In this document: one piece after another, positions 17,465 through 25,873 of the stretch
Layout of the letters: each line of letters starts with the position of its first letter
How positions within the stretch are numbered: the stretch's first letter is position 1
Source: JALYNX01 sp035292685
Lineage (GTDB): Bacteria > Actinomycetota > Acidimicrobiia > Spongiisociales > ZC4RG35
DNA length: 64,000 nt
Assembly (NCBI GenBank): GCA_035292685.1
Contig: DATDPP010000026.1
Location: forward strand, 41,709 to 105,708
Reading direction: 5' to 3'
The notes under the pieces: model-generated
What the model was told of the DNA's origin: nothing
What the model saw: the letters and a program-made list of their open reading frames with translations, nothing else
The model's database searches: none
Translations under genes and position numbers: made by a program

Positions 17465-17509
17465 AATTGGGAGCCACAGGTCCGAATGTGACCCCTGTGC
17501 GTCCCAATT
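17465..17509. terminator. Long hairpin between convergent topA and polX
   Basis: AATTGGGA-gc-CACAGG (17465-17480) pairs with CCTGTG-cg-TCCCAATT (17494-17509) around a 13-nt loop, giving 14 pairs with one two-base internal mismatch. It lies between the topA and polX stop codons. A bidirectional terminator is likely, although there is no clear T-run; a dispersed repeat is the alternative. Confidence 0.6.
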
Positions 17510-17518
17510 TGGGAGGGC

Positions 17519-19249
17519 TCAGCCCCGCCGCCGGCCCACCCAGGTCATGAAGTCCTCCACGGGTCGGGCGTTGACGACCCGGTCGGTGGTGACCCACCCC
17601 CTCCGGGCGTACTCCACCCCGTATTTCATCCGGACCAGGTCCGAGACGTGATGCGAGTCGGTGTCGATCACCACGTCCACGTTGCGAGCCATGGCCAGCC
17701 TGCTCACCTCTGCCGAGGCGTCGAGCCGGTCGAGCGCCCCGTTGATCTCCAGGGCGACCCCAGTCACGGCGAGACCCTCGAGCACGACGTCGATGTCAAG
17801 CTCTACCCCGGGCCTTCTCCCGATGTAACGGCCCGTCAGGTGGCCGATGGCATTGACCGCAGGATCGGCCAATGCGGTGAGGATGCGGGCGGTCTGCGCT
17901 GTTTGCGAGAGTTCGAAATGCGAGTGGATCGACGCCACGCAGTAGTCGAACTCGAGACGGAACTCGGGGTCGTAGTCGAGCTCCCCTTTGGGCCCGATGT
18001 TGAGCTCACACCCGAACAGAATCCGGATCTCGGGATGTTCTTCCCCGAGGGCCTGGATCCGGTCACGGTGCGCCAGCATCTCCTCGCGAGTCGAGCCATT
18101 GATCGCCAAGTCTTCGCCATGGTCGGTGAAAGCCACGTACTGGTAACCATTGGCCACCGCAGCCTCCGTCATCTCCTCGAGGGTTGACCGCCCATCACCC
18201 GATCGGGTCGAGTGATAGTGAAGATCGCCTCTTATCTGGTCAGATGCGATCAGAGCGGGCAAACCGTGCCCCGCGGCCGCCTCGACCTCACCGGTCCCCT
18301 CACGGAGTGGCGGGGGCACGTACTGCATCTCCAGTGCCGCGTAGATTTCCTCCTCGGTCGACGAGGCGACAACCCGCTCCTCCTCGAACAGCCCGTACTC
18401 GCTGAGCAGCCACCCACGGTCGATGGCTCGCTGGCGGAGCGCGATGTTGTGGGCCTTGGACCCGGTGAAATAGAGAAGGGCCGAGCCCATCTGCTCGGGG
18501 CTGACCAAACGGACATCGACCTGCATCCCCTCCCGCGTCAGAAAGGAAGTCTTGGTCTCCCCCGACCCGAGCACCTCGGAAGCTTCGGGCATCTCCAACA
18601 CGAAGCCGGCGACCGCGACCGGGTCATCGGTCACCACGACAATGTCGATATCACCCACTGATTCGGCGAAGCGACGCACCGAGCCGCAGGGGACGGCGGC
18701 CACGACCGAGGCCAGCGCACCGAGCCGGGCGGCAAGGGCCCGGGCCAGGGGCAGCGCCTCGACAAGAGGGGTGCGCCGATCCTTGCCGTGGAGGCCGAGA
18801 CGTTCGATAGCCCGCCCCATCTTCTCCTCCGAGATCTTGCCCATCCCCGGGAGCTCGCGCAGACGCTCGGCCTCGATCGCGGCTCGGAGACCATCGATGT
18901 CTTCGACCCCCAGCTCGCTGCGAAGGAGCTTGAGGGTCTTCGGACCGAGGCCGGGGATCTTGGTCAGTTCGACGAACGCCGGTGGGTACTTCTCTCGGAG
19001 GGCGTCGAGCTTGGCGACCCGGCCGGTGGTCTCGAACTCGATGATCTTGTCGGCCGTCGACGGACCGATGCCGTTGATCTCGGTCAGCTGTGCCTTGTCG
19101 AGCCCGGAGATCTCACCGGTGTGACCCTCCAGAGCGTGGATGGCGTTCTCGTAGGCGCGGACCCGGAATGCCTGAGGGCTCCCCTCGTCGAGGGCGGTGA
19201 GCTTCGCCAGTTCGGCAAGCATCCGGAGATGGTCGAGACGACTGGCCAT
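17519..19249 (-). CDS. polX: PolX family DNA polymerase/PHP phosphoesterase
   Basis: 576 residues. N-terminal helix-hairpin-helix elements (INGIGPSTADKIIEF, IPGLGPKTLKLL), the family X nucleotidyltransferase core (PCGSVRRFAESVGDIDIVV), and a C-terminal PHP domain with DLHYHSTRSGDG, AFTDHGEDL and SIHSHFELSQ, giving a metal-dependent 3'-5' exonuclease or AP-endonuclease activity. Bacterial PolX proteins of this layout act in gap filling in base excision repair. Confidence 0.93.
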   Translation of the reverse strand: MASRLDHLRMLAELAKLTALDEGSPQAFRVRAYENAIHALEGHTGEISGLDKAQLTEINGIGPSTADKIIEFETTGRVAKLDALREKYPPAFVELTKIPGLGPKTLKLLRSELGVEDIDGLRAAIEAERLRELPGMGKISEEKMGRAIERLGLHGKDRRTPLVEALPLARALAARLGALASVVAAVPCGSVRRFAESVGDIDIVVVTDDPVAVAGFVLEMPEASEVLGSGETKTSFLTREGMQVDVRLVSPEQMGSALLYFTGSKAHNIALRQRAIDRGWLLSEYGLFEEERVVASSTEEEIYAALEMQYVPPPLREGTGEVEAAAGHGLPALIASDQIRGDLHYHSTRSGDGRSTLEEMTEAAVANGYQYVAFTDHGEDLAINGSTREEMLAHRDRIQALGEEHPEIRILFGCELNIGPKGELDYDPEFRLEFDYCVASIHSHFELSQTAQTARILTALADPAVNAIGHLTGRYIGRRPGVELDIDVVLEGLAVTGVALEINGALDRLDASAEVSRLAMARNVDVVIDTDSHHVSDLVRMKYGVEYARRGWVTTDRVVNARPVEDFMTWVGRRRG

Positions 19250-19260
19250 CTCCGTGGAGC

Positions 19261-19755
19261 CTATCGGCGGCTGGGCTCCTCGACGAGTGTCGCCACTGTT
19301 GCATTGGCGACCCGGATCAAGTCATAGGGAGTGATCTCCAGCTGGATTCCGCGCTGCCCGCCCGACACGACCACGGTGTCATGGGCCAGGGCTGACGAGT
19401 CGAGGTACAGGCCCAACTGGCGTTTCAGGCCGAAAGGGCTGATCCCACCCGTCACGTATCCGGTCAATCTCACTGCATCGCCTGGGGCCATCATCTCGGC
19501 CCGCTTGCTACCAGCGGCTGTGGCCAGGTGACGGGTCGAGAGCCGAGCATCAACCGGGACCAGGGCCATCACGGGAGTCCCATCGACTTCAGCGACAAGT
19601 GTCTTGAAGACCCGGCTGGCTGGAAGGTCGATCGCAGCGGCCACCGCCTCCCCGTACCCATCCCCGACCTTCTCGGCCACCGAGTACTCGTGAAGAACAT
19701 AGGCGACGCCGAGACGGTCGAGGGCAACGGTCGCCCTGGTGGTCCTCGCCGGCAT
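19261..19755 (-). CDS. ybaK: YbaK/EbsC-type aminoacyl-tRNA deacylase
   Basis: 164 residues; hydrolyses Cys-tRNA(Pro) formed by mischarging. Visible: VAYVLHEYSVAEK, the VFKTLVAEVDGTPVMALVPVD strand with the conserved Lys, and GYVTGGISPFGLKR. Starts with ATG at 19755 and is only 15 bp after the end of the Tad cluster in the same direction. Confidence 0.92.
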   Translation of the reverse strand: MPARTTRATVALDRLGVAYVLHEYSVAEKVGDGYGEAVAAAIDLPASRVFKTLVAEVDGTPVMALVPVDARLSTRHLATAAGSKRAEMMAPGDAVRLTGYVTGGISPFGLKRQLGLYLDSSALAHDTVVVSGGQRGIQLEITPYDLIRVANATVATLVEEPSRR

Positions 19756-19770
19756 TCCGGCATTGTCCCA

Positions 19771-20157
19771 TCACTCGCCCAGCCAGAGACCGGGATCGAA
19801 CTCGGATCGCGCCGAGGCTCGCACCGTGACCAGACCGAAGATCGGGACCTGTACATCCCGTACCGTTGTCACGGTGACCGTCCTTCGCCTGATCGACAGG
19901 TCGATATGGCATCGACATGAGACCAGCCGCGACTCGTTCCGCGCCGCATACTCGGCGGCGAGGGCGACCGGTGACCCCGGCCCGGCCGGTGGATAGGTGG
20001 CCACCGCTGCCGCCAGCGCCGCAGCTTCGGCCGCGGTGTAGGCCTGTTCCCGGGCCGCGAGCAACGACCCGACCGAGGTGGCGGCCACGCCAATCACGGC
20101 GATGACCGCCACCCACCCGATGACGAAGATCGTCAGACCTCCCCGATCGGATCTCAC
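19771..20157 (-). CDS. TadG/TadE-like minor pseudopilin
   Basis: 128 residues of the helicase/secretion-neighbourhood TadE-like type (Rv3654c position). A short basic N-terminus SDRG precedes a hydrophobic helix (GLTIFVIGWVAVIAVIGVAA). Gly at the expected cleavage point is present, but the Glu at position +5 of pilin-type proteins is absent (Phe). The GTG start overlaps the upstream tadE stop by 4 bp. Likely a minor component of the Tad pilus. Confidence 0.75.
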   Translation of the reverse strand: MRSDRGGLTIFVIGWVAVIAVIGVAATSVGSLLAAREQAYTAAEAAALAAAVATYPPAGPGSPVALAAEYAARNESRLVSCRCHIDLSIRRRTVTVTTVRDVQVPIFGLVTVRASARSEFDPGLWLGE

Positions 20158-20516
20158 CTTTCGGTGCGCATCGACGCGGTCGCAGTGAGGTCCACGCCCA
20201 TATTCGCGGGAAAGGGCACTCCCAGCAGGTGACGCACCCGCACCGTGACCCGAGCCGGGACGCCTACGCGGTCGGGGCGTTCGACCGAGATCCGGGCTCT
20301 GTCCCGAGCCTCAGGCGGGAGGGCGGCCATCACCGAATCAACGGCCCGCGACGGATCCGGTGTGGTTGCGGCCACCCTTGCCCCATCACGCGCCGCCGCC
20401 TGCAGCTCGAACCGTGCCCGGGCGATGCCCATGACCTGGATCGAGGCCACCGCCACCAGCACCACCAACGGCAGCACGAGAAAGAACTCCACGGTTGCCG
20501 AGCCCCGCTCGCTCAG
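20154..20516 (-). CDS. TadE-like pseudopilin with apparent CTG start
   Basis: 120 residues beginning SERG-SATVEFFLVLPLVVL, a class III pseudopilin N-terminus with the conserved Glu at +5 and Phe at +6 after the Gly cleavage point. No in-frame ATG, GTG or TTG exists near this N-terminus; a CTG at 20516 overlaps the TGA stop of the pilin gene as CTGA, mimicking the ATGA/GTGA couplings of its neighbours, so I infer CTG initiation by translational coupling. Product: minor Tad pilin. Confidence 0.75.
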   Translation of the reverse strand: MSERGSATVEFFLVLPLVVLVAVASIQVMGIARARFELQAAARDGARVAATTPDPSRAVDSVMAALPPEARDRARISVERPDRVGVPARVTVRVRHLLGVPFPANMGVDLTATASMRTER

Positions 20517-20716
20517 AATTTGCCGGCGACCCAGTCGATGACCTTGCCGAACAGGCCACCGAGAACACCTCCGCCGCCACCGCCGCCTCCCGACTGCACC
20601 CACTTCAGGGCCACGAGCGCAAGTGCGGTCGCGGCCAGGATCACCAGGAAGTACTCGACGGTCCCCTGACCTCGATCGTTCCCTCTGGCGACCATCCATG
20701 TCCAAATACGAGCCAT
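20513..20716 (-). CDS. flp: Flp-type (type IVb) major pilin
   Basis: 67 residues. The N-terminus MARIWTWMVARGNDRG ends at a prepilin-type site followed by QGTVEYFLVILAATALALVALK, with Glu+5 and Tyr+6 as in Flp pilins. After the helix comes an unusual run of eight glycines and a C-terminal amphipathic segment LFGKVIDWVAGKF, longer than most Flp pilins. The ATG at 20716 is preferred because AAGGAG lies 6 bases upstream. DUF4244-type proteins in mycobacteria occupy the same place. Confidence 0.8.
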   Translation of the reverse strand: MARIWTWMVARGNDRGQGTVEYFLVILAATALALVALKWVQSGGGGGGGGVLGGLFGKVIDWVAGKF

Positions 20717-20767
20717 CGGCTCTCCTTCCAATCCGGTGACCGACCGGTACGGGGAGAAGTGCGGAGC

Positions 20768-21304
20768 TCATGACAGGGGCCCTGACAGATCGGAGAACAG
20801 CCGTAGCAGTGACGGGGCGTACAGAAGCAAGACCAGGCCGGGGAGAACCAGGAGAGTGATGGGGATGATGAGGCGAACCGGCAGCGACCTGGCCCGCTCC
20901 AAACGTCGATTGCGCTCGGCGGCGATATCGGCATCGAGCAGTGTGCGGACAGTGTCGGCCACCGGTGATCCCGACCTCTGGGCACGGGCCAGCTGGGCCA
21001 TCAGGCCCCGGACAGCCCCGTGACACTCATCGACGGCGGTGGTGAGGCCCTTTACCGTGGCCAGCCGCGCCGCCAGTGTCAGCTCGCGGTGCCGTGGGAA
21101 CACGGTGGCGGCCTGTTGGAGCGCAGCCAGGGTCGACTGCCCTGCCCGAAGTTCGACGAGCAACACCAACAGCACGGGTCTGATCGGCAGGGCAGGCCGT
21201 CTCCGTCTCCGAATGGAGCCCAACGCCACCACGGTCGCGACCGCGAAAGCCATCCCGGGGCCTCCCACCAACAGGGCGATCGAGCAAAGGACCACGAGGG
21301 TCAC
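20768..21304 (-). CDS. tadC: TadC-like pilus assembly membrane protein
   Basis: 178 residues with a type II secretion F domain: hydrophobic N-terminal segments, a helical cytoplasmic core (LLVELRAGQSTLAALQQAA) and a C-terminal membrane pair LIIPITLLVLPGLVLLLYAP. It is shorter than full TadC, as in actinobacterial Tad loci. Starts at GTG 21304 overlapping the tadB stop (GTGA). Confidence 0.82.
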   Translation of the reverse strand: MTLVVLCSIALLVGGPGMAFAVATVVALGSIRRRRRPALPIRPVLLVLLVELRAGQSTLAALQQAATVFPRHRELTLAARLATVKGLTTAVDECHGAVRGLMAQLARAQRSGSPVADTVRTLLDADIAAERNRRLERARSLPVRLIIPITLLVLPGLVLLLYAPSLLRLFSDLSGPLS

Positions 21305-21945
21305 CGCGAGCTCCTCAGGATGGCACCGGCAACCCCGACCCCAAGGACGATCAGGGCCAACCCGATCATCGCCGAAATCCGCTGCGCCGACGTCGACAGG
21401 TAGCCACCGATGCGCCCGCTGACGGTGACCGAGCCAATGGCGGCGAGCGGCACCAGGAGAAGCACGACTGCTGTCGCCCGGGCGGGAGCGGTAGCGGTGG
21501 CGACCTCATGAGCCACCTCCACCTGGGCCAGTGCCAGGACCGCCATCTCATCGAATAGCGATGCGGCCGGTGACCCGAGCCGGGAGAGACGCTCGATGAC
21601 CGCGGCCACTTCGACACCAATCTCCTCGAATTCCTGACGGGCAGCGTGAGCCAGCTCGGAAAGTGGTGCGCCGTCACGGCTCATCCGTTCCAGGATGGGC
21701 GCCCCCACCGATGATGCGGCATGCTCCAATGCGTATCGAAGGGAGGCTCCGGACCGCAATTCACCCGCCACCGCCTCGCAGAACACCGCGGCCCGGGTCG
21801 AGACCCGGGGACGGGCCCGCCAGGCATGGATCGCGATCAAACCTGCCACCGCCGCCGGTGCCACGAGCACGGAGACGAGGAGCCCGGTCCGGCGATGATC
21901 GAGACCGGCGAGGACACCCCAGCCGATCAACAGGGCCGCGATCAT
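21301..21945 (-). CDS. tadB: TadB-like pilus assembly membrane protein
   Basis: 214 residues, type II secretion F domain with N-terminal hydrophobic segments, a cytoplasmic region (EAVAGELRSGASLRYALEHAAS) and C-terminal membrane helices. Partner of TadC as the inner-membrane platform of the pilus. ATG overlaps the tadA stop as ATGA. Confidence 0.82.
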   Translation of the reverse strand: MIAALLIGWGVLAGLDHRRTGLLVSVLVAPAAVAGLIAIHAWRARPRVSTRAAVFCEAVAGELRSGASLRYALEHAASSVGAPILERMSRDGAPLSELAHAARQEFEEIGVEVAAVIERLSRLGSPAASLFDEMAVLALAQVEVAHEVATATAPARATAVVLLLVPLAAIGSVTVSGRIGGYLSTSAQRISAMIGLALIVLGVGVAGAILRSSR

Positions 21946-23033
21946 TTGACGGGTCCGATCTCACCGTTGTGCCCAACGCCGGCCACCATCTGAATCCGAC
22001 GCTCCGGCCCGTCCCTCGCGATCTGCACGATGTAATCCACCGCGGCATGGAGTTGGCGGCGAACCGAGGTCTCGGAGGTGTCACCGGCGGAGAGAGCGAG
22101 TGTCTCCAGTCGCCACAGGGCCTCCTCGGGCGAGTTGGCATGGACTGTCGATAACGACCCTTGGTGACCGGTGTTGAGGGCCCAGACCAGATCCAGCGCT
22201 TCGGGCCCCCTGACCTCGCCCACGATGATTCGATCGGGCCGTAATCGCAGTGCCGACCTCAACAGTGACCGGATCGTTATCTCACCTGCGCCCTCGGCAT
22301 TTGGCGGATGGGCCTCGAGCCTGACGACATGACCGGGAAGCCTCAGCTCTGCAGCATCCTCGATGGTCACCACCCGCTCGGTATCTGGAATCAGGCTTCC
22401 AAGAAGATTGAGCAGCGTGGTCTTGCCCGCCCCGGTCCCACCCGAGACGATGATCGTTCTCCGGGCTCGGACCGCCTCGGCAAGCAGGTTCGCCTGACTC
22501 TGCGAGGCTGTGCCGAGCGAGACGAGGGCCTCCAGCGAAGTAACGGCCTGGGTGAAACGCCTGATCGCCATGATTGGATGGTCGACCGAGGCGGGCGGAG
22601 CCACGGCGTGAAGACGGCTCCCGTCAGGGAGCCTGGCGTCGACCATCGGAGACGACCGATCGATGCGCAGCCCGAGAGGGGCGATCACGCGCTCGACTGC
22701 CGCCAGCAGGGACTCGTTGCTCTCGAAGCACGCCTCGGCCCGGCTCAACTCGCCACCCCGATCGACCCAGACTTCCCGTGGGCCGTTGACCAGGACATCG
22801 GTGACCTCGGGGTCCCGGAGCAGATCTTCCAACGGGCCGAGGCCCAGTACCCGATCGACAACCGCTCCTGCGAGTTGGGCGGCTCGATCGGGGGCGGCCA
22901 GCCGAAGCCTGCGCTCCGCCTCGACCACGACGTCGCCGCGGCGCAGGGGAACGGAGCCGGACGCGATCTCACCAGCCACCTGGTCGATCACGCCCACGGC
23001 ATCCCCCAAACCCTCTCCCAAACCCGAAGCCAT
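21942..23033 (-). CDS. tadA: TadA/CpaF secretion ATPase
   Basis: 363 residues from ATG 23033. Typical CpaF features: DVLVNGPREVWVDRGGEL, PDGSRLHAVAPP, Walker A SGGTGAGKTTLLN, the Asp box TIEDAAELRL, the Walker B region RPDRIIVGEVRGPEALD, and the His box TGHQGSLSTVHANSP. It powers Tad pilus assembly. The start is inside the 3' end of the preceding CpaE-like gene (46-bp overlap), so the exact first codon could lie elsewhere. Confidence 0.93.
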   Translation of the reverse strand: MASGLGEGLGDAVGVIDQVAGEIASGSVPLRRGDVVVEAERRLRLAAPDRAAQLAGAVVDRVLGLGPLEDLLRDPEVTDVLVNGPREVWVDRGGELSRAEACFESNESLLAAVERVIAPLGLRIDRSSPMVDARLPDGSRLHAVAPPASVDHPIMAIRRFTQAVTSLEALVSLGTASQSQANLLAEAVRARRTIIVSGGTGAGKTTLLNLLGSLIPDTERVVTIEDAAELRLPGHVVRLEAHPPNAEGAGEITIRSLLRSALRLRPDRIIVGEVRGPEALDLVWALNTGHQGSLSTVHANSPEEALWRLETLALSAGDTSETSVRRQLHAAVDYIVQIARDGPERRIQMVAGVGHNGEIGPVK

Positions 23034-23539
23034 CGCCCTCGCGTCGGCAAGCGTCCCGACAACAGATTGCGGGCGTTGTGGGGACCGAGCCTGGGCAGAA
23101 CCGGCCCCGGCCCTGGTGGGCGCACCCCACCAACCACGGTCTGCCACACCGCCGGGATGATTTCCACCGGTGCCAGCATCCCGGGCAGGAGTGGGCGCAC
23201 CGGGACCGTCGGGCCCGGCCAGTCGCCAGCGGAGCATCTGACGACCAACGCCGGCCAGTTGGTTGCGAGTCGCTCGATCAGGGCCAACCCGGCGACGGGG
23301 TCGACAGCCCCGGCGGAGATCACGGCTACCCCGGATCGGGCCGGGCTCAACTCGTGCAATGCGGGCCCGTGCTCGACAAGGTCGGCGAGAGTGCGCTCGG
23401 TTCCCACACCCGAGGTTCTGGCCATGTCGACCACGAGGGCGGTGCCCGCCGAGGCACCAAGCCCGAGCGCTCCGAACAGTGAAAGCACCGGATCGGGCGA
23501 CTCGACCCCAAGGACGCCCCGTCTCCCCAACCCCTCCAT
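22988..23539 (-). CDS. Degenerate CpaE/Ssd-like protein of the Tad cluster
   Basis: 183 residues at the position of the MinD-like Ssd/CpaE localisation protein (Rv3660c) upstream of tadA. The sequence follows the MinD layout only loosely: GVLGVESPDPVLSLF where the P-loop should be, TALVVDMARTSGVG, LADLVEHGPAL and SGVAVIS, then a Pro/Gly-rich tail. The deviant Walker lysines are missing, so ATP binding is doubtful. Alternative: an unrelated filler protein; the family call rests on context and weak strand pattern. Confidence 0.5.
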   Translation of the reverse strand: MEGLGRRGVLGVESPDPVLSLFGALGLGASAGTALVVDMARTSGVGTERTLADLVEHGPALHELSPARSGVAVISAGAVDPVAGLALIERLATNWPALVVRCSAGDWPGPTVPVRPLLPGMLAPVEIIPAVWQTVVGGVRPPGPGPVLPRLGPHNARNLLSGRLPTRGRWLRVWERVWGMPWA

Positions 23540-23624
23540 GCGGCCGAACCTATAGGTCCCGATTCTTCATCACAAGACCCCTGTCTCCCGGGCGGATGTC
23601 ACGGCGGAAGTAGCGTGGTCGGAA

Positions 23625-24401
23625 GTGACCGCGGCCGCCTTCTTCGATCTCGACAAGACGATCATCGCCAAGTCGTCGACCCTCGCCTTCACCAAACCCC
23701 TGTACAAGGGAGGTTTTCTGACCCGGCGAGCCCTCGCCAGGGCCGCCATGGCCCAGGCCTACTACCACTCGTTCGGTGCCGACCACGACCAGATGGAGCG
23801 GATCAAAGATGAGTTGGCCACGATGACCAAGGGCTGGTCGCGTGAGGAAGTCGTGTCGCTGGTGGAAGAGACGGTCGACGCGGTAGTGGCCCCTCTGGCG
23901 TACTCCGAGGCGCTGGCGCTGATCGATGGCCATCGCCGGGCCGGGCGCAAGGTCGTGGTCATCTCGGCCGGCCCCGAGGAGATAGTCCGGCCACTATGCC
24001 GCCATCTGGGCATAGAAGACGTGATCGCCACCAGGACCGAGGTCGGCCCCGGCGGGCGCTATACCGGCACCATCGAGTTCTATGCCTATGGCCCGGCGAA
24101 GGCGGAGGCCATGGTCGAAATGGCCGGTTCCGAAGGGATCGATCTGAGCGATTCCTACGCCTACTCCGACTCTGTGACCGACCTCCCGATGCTCGAAGCA
24201 GTGGGCCACCCGGTGGTGGTGAACCCGGACGGCGAACTGGAGAAGATCGCAAGTGAGCGGGGATGGGAGATTCGGCACTTCGAGTCGGCGGTGACCATTC
24301 GGGACCGGATGCCGGTGAAGACGATGTCTGGCGTGGCCGTGGTCGGCGGGGTGGCTGCCGCCACCTATTGGCTGATCAAGATGAGGAAGAAGAGGGGCTG
24401 A
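23625..24401 (+). CDS. HAD-IB family phosphatase with C-terminal membrane segment
   Basis: 256 residues starting at GTG 23625. HAD motif I is AFFDLDKTIIAKS; motif II VVVISAGPEEIV; motif IV YAYSDSVTDLPML. The C-terminal SGVAVVGGVAAATYWLIKMRKKRG forms one hydrophobic segment with a basic end. This is the SerB-like subfamily (TIGR01490 type) that sits beside the Tad genes in mycobacteria as well. The substrate is not known; phosphoserine or a lysophospholipid headgroup have been proposed for relatives. Confidence 0.88.
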   Translation: MTAAAFFDLDKTIIAKSSTLAFTKPLYKGGFLTRRALARAAMAQAYYHSFGADHDQMERIKDELATMTKGWSREEVVSLVEETVDAVVAPLAYSEALALIDGHRRAGRKVVVISAGPEEIVRPLCRHLGIEDVIATRTEVGPGGRYTGTIEFYAYGPAKAEAMVEMAGSEGIDLSDSYAYSDSVTDLPMLEAVGHPVVVNPDGELEKIASERGWEIRHFESAVTIRDRMPVKTMSGVAVVGGVAAATYWLIKMRKKRG

Positions 24402-24717
24402 TCACCCGCCATTCGAACCCGGCCCGGGTCACGGCGTCGATCAACTCGCCGGGGGCCATCAAACCCCCATCGAGGGCCAACAGCACCTCCCGGCCCAGCC
24501 CGAAACCTTCGATCGACCACAGGCCGTCCCGATCCAGAGAGTCGTGGACGAGGCCGCCGTCGACCACCTTCACTGCCTCGGTCAACGGAGCGGCGATCAA
24601 AAGGGCAGGTCCGACTTCGCTTGGCTGCTCACGGTCGAGGATCTCACCCGAGGCATCGACCACGACCCGTGCCGCTCCCGCCTCGACCAACTTGCGCAAC
24701 GCCGGGATGTCGATCAC
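24376..24717 (-). CDS. Unrecognised 113-residue protein
   Basis: Starts at GTG 24717, with GAGGAGGG about 14 bases upstream. The sequence is protein-like (VVVDASGEILD, ALLIAAPLTEAVKVVDGGLVHD, REVLLALDGGLMAPGELIDAVTRAGFEWRV) with alternating strands and helices and ends in a serine run. It overlaps the HAD gene 3' end by 26 bp in antisense and is divergent from ispD by 24 bp. No family recognised. Confidence 0.5.
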   Translation of the reverse strand: MIDIPALRKLVEAGAARVVVDASGEILDREQPSEVGPALLIAAPLTEAVKVVDGGLVHDSLDRDGLWSIEGFGLGREVLLALDGGLMAPGELIDAVTRAGFEWRVISPSSSSS

Positions 24718-24741
24718 GAGACCAAAGTACCCTCCTCGCTG

Positions 24742-25398
24742 ATGTCGGGACGGGCGATGATCATCGTGGCGGGGGGAACCAGTTCCCGATTCGGGGGCGA
24801 CAAGCTGATGACACCGATCGCAGGCCGGCCCCTGGTGCTGCACACCGTGGCGGCGGTGGCAGCGTTGGTGGACATGTGTGTCCTCGTCTGCCGTGAGGAC
24901 CAGTTCGATGCACTCAGGATGACTCACCCCGTGGTGACCCTGGTTCGGGGAGGGGCGACCCGTACCCGAAGCGAGCTAGCCGGTCTCGAGGCCCTGCCCG
25001 ATGAGGCGGAGCTGATCGGGATCCACGACGGAGCAAGACCCCTGGTCTCTCCCGGATTGATCACCCTTTTGTTCGATACCGCGGCCGAAATGGGTGGTGC
25101 CGTGCCGGTGGTACCGCCGTCACGGCCCTTGATCCGCCGCACCGATCTGGGCCCGGTGCCAGGAGTGGCCGTGGCGCAGACGCCTCAGGTGTTCCGGGGC
25201 CCGGCACTGCGGATGGCATACCGGGCGGCGGCGGCGAGCAGCTTCGAGGGTCAGGACACCGCCGACGTGGTTCGTGCGTTCAGCGATGTGACGATTGCGG
25301 CCGTGGACGGAGAGCCGGGGAACATCAAGGTCACCTACCCCTCCGACCTCGACGTCGTCAGGGCAGCGTTAGATCCCTCTCATAACGCACTTCGGTGA
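24742..25398 (+). CDS. ispD: 2-C-methyl-D-erythritol 4-phosphate cytidylyltransferase
   Basis: MEP pathway enzyme that makes CDP-methylerythritol. 218 residues from ATG 24742. The nucleotide loop is IIVAGGTSSRFGGDK, somewhat divergent from the AAGxGxRxG form; IHDGARPLVSPG, AQTPQVF, GQDTADVVRA and GNIKVTYPSDLD are family signatures. The gene ends in antisense overlap of 41 bp with the GNAT gene. No ispF follows. Confidence 0.88.
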   Translation: MSGRAMIIVAGGTSSRFGGDKLMTPIAGRPLVLHTVAAVAALVDMCVLVCREDQFDALRMTHPVVTLVRGGATRTRSELAGLEALPDEAELIGIHDGARPLVSPGLITLLFDTAAEMGGAVPVVPPSRPLIRRTDLGPVPGVAVAQTPQVFRGPALRMAYRAAAASSFEGQDTADVVRAFSDVTIAAVDGEPGNIKVTYPSDLDVVRAALDPSHNALR

Positions 25399-25855
25399 CC
25401 TCGGTCCCCCCGATGGTCTCAAGTCGGATCGGGCGACCCTTGACCCAGCCTTGGCGCTCATAGAAGGCACGGGCCCGTTCGTTCCTCTCCACCACCCAGA
25501 GCAAGGCCCGCTCGAAGCCGTCCCCGGCCAGTTTGATCTCGCCGGCGGTCAGCAGCGCCGCTCCCATTCCCTGGCGCCAATGAGCGGGGTCCACGTAGAT
25601 AGCCAAGATCTCTCCCCACCCAGCATCGTCTGAAGGGCCGACCAGACAGAAGCCGGCCACGCCCACCTCGGCATCGGCCACAAAGGCGACCCGTTCTCCC
25701 CTCAGGAGAAGCGCCTCCCACCATCCGGTGCGGACCTCGATATCGAGAGAGCCCAGGAAATCGCGGCTGAATATCCCCTGATAGGCGACCTGCCAGGAGG
25801 CGATGTGAACCCTGGCGATCCCGCCGGCATCGGCCGGCAAGGCGACCCTCACCAT
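25358..25855 (-). CDS. GNAT family N-acetyltransferase
   Basis: 165 residues. Acetyl-CoA-binding motif A is visible as IYVDPAHWRQGMGAALL, and the C-terminal NERARAFYERQGWVKG is the classic motif B. The N-terminus ARVHIASWQVAYQGIFS is common in this subfamily. Substrate unknown. Divergent from the arsR-type regulator across a 53-bp gap that holds the operator. Confidence 0.88.
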   Translation of the reverse strand: MVRVALPADAGGIARVHIASWQVAYQGIFSRDFLGSLDIEVRTGWWEALLLRGERVAFVADAEVGVAGFCLVGPSDDAGWGEILAIYVDPAHWRQGMGAALLTAGEIKLAGDGFERALLWVVERNERARAFYERQGWVKGRPIRLETIGGTEVTEVRYERDLTLP

Positions 25856-25873
25856 GATTTCAAAGTTAAACGG

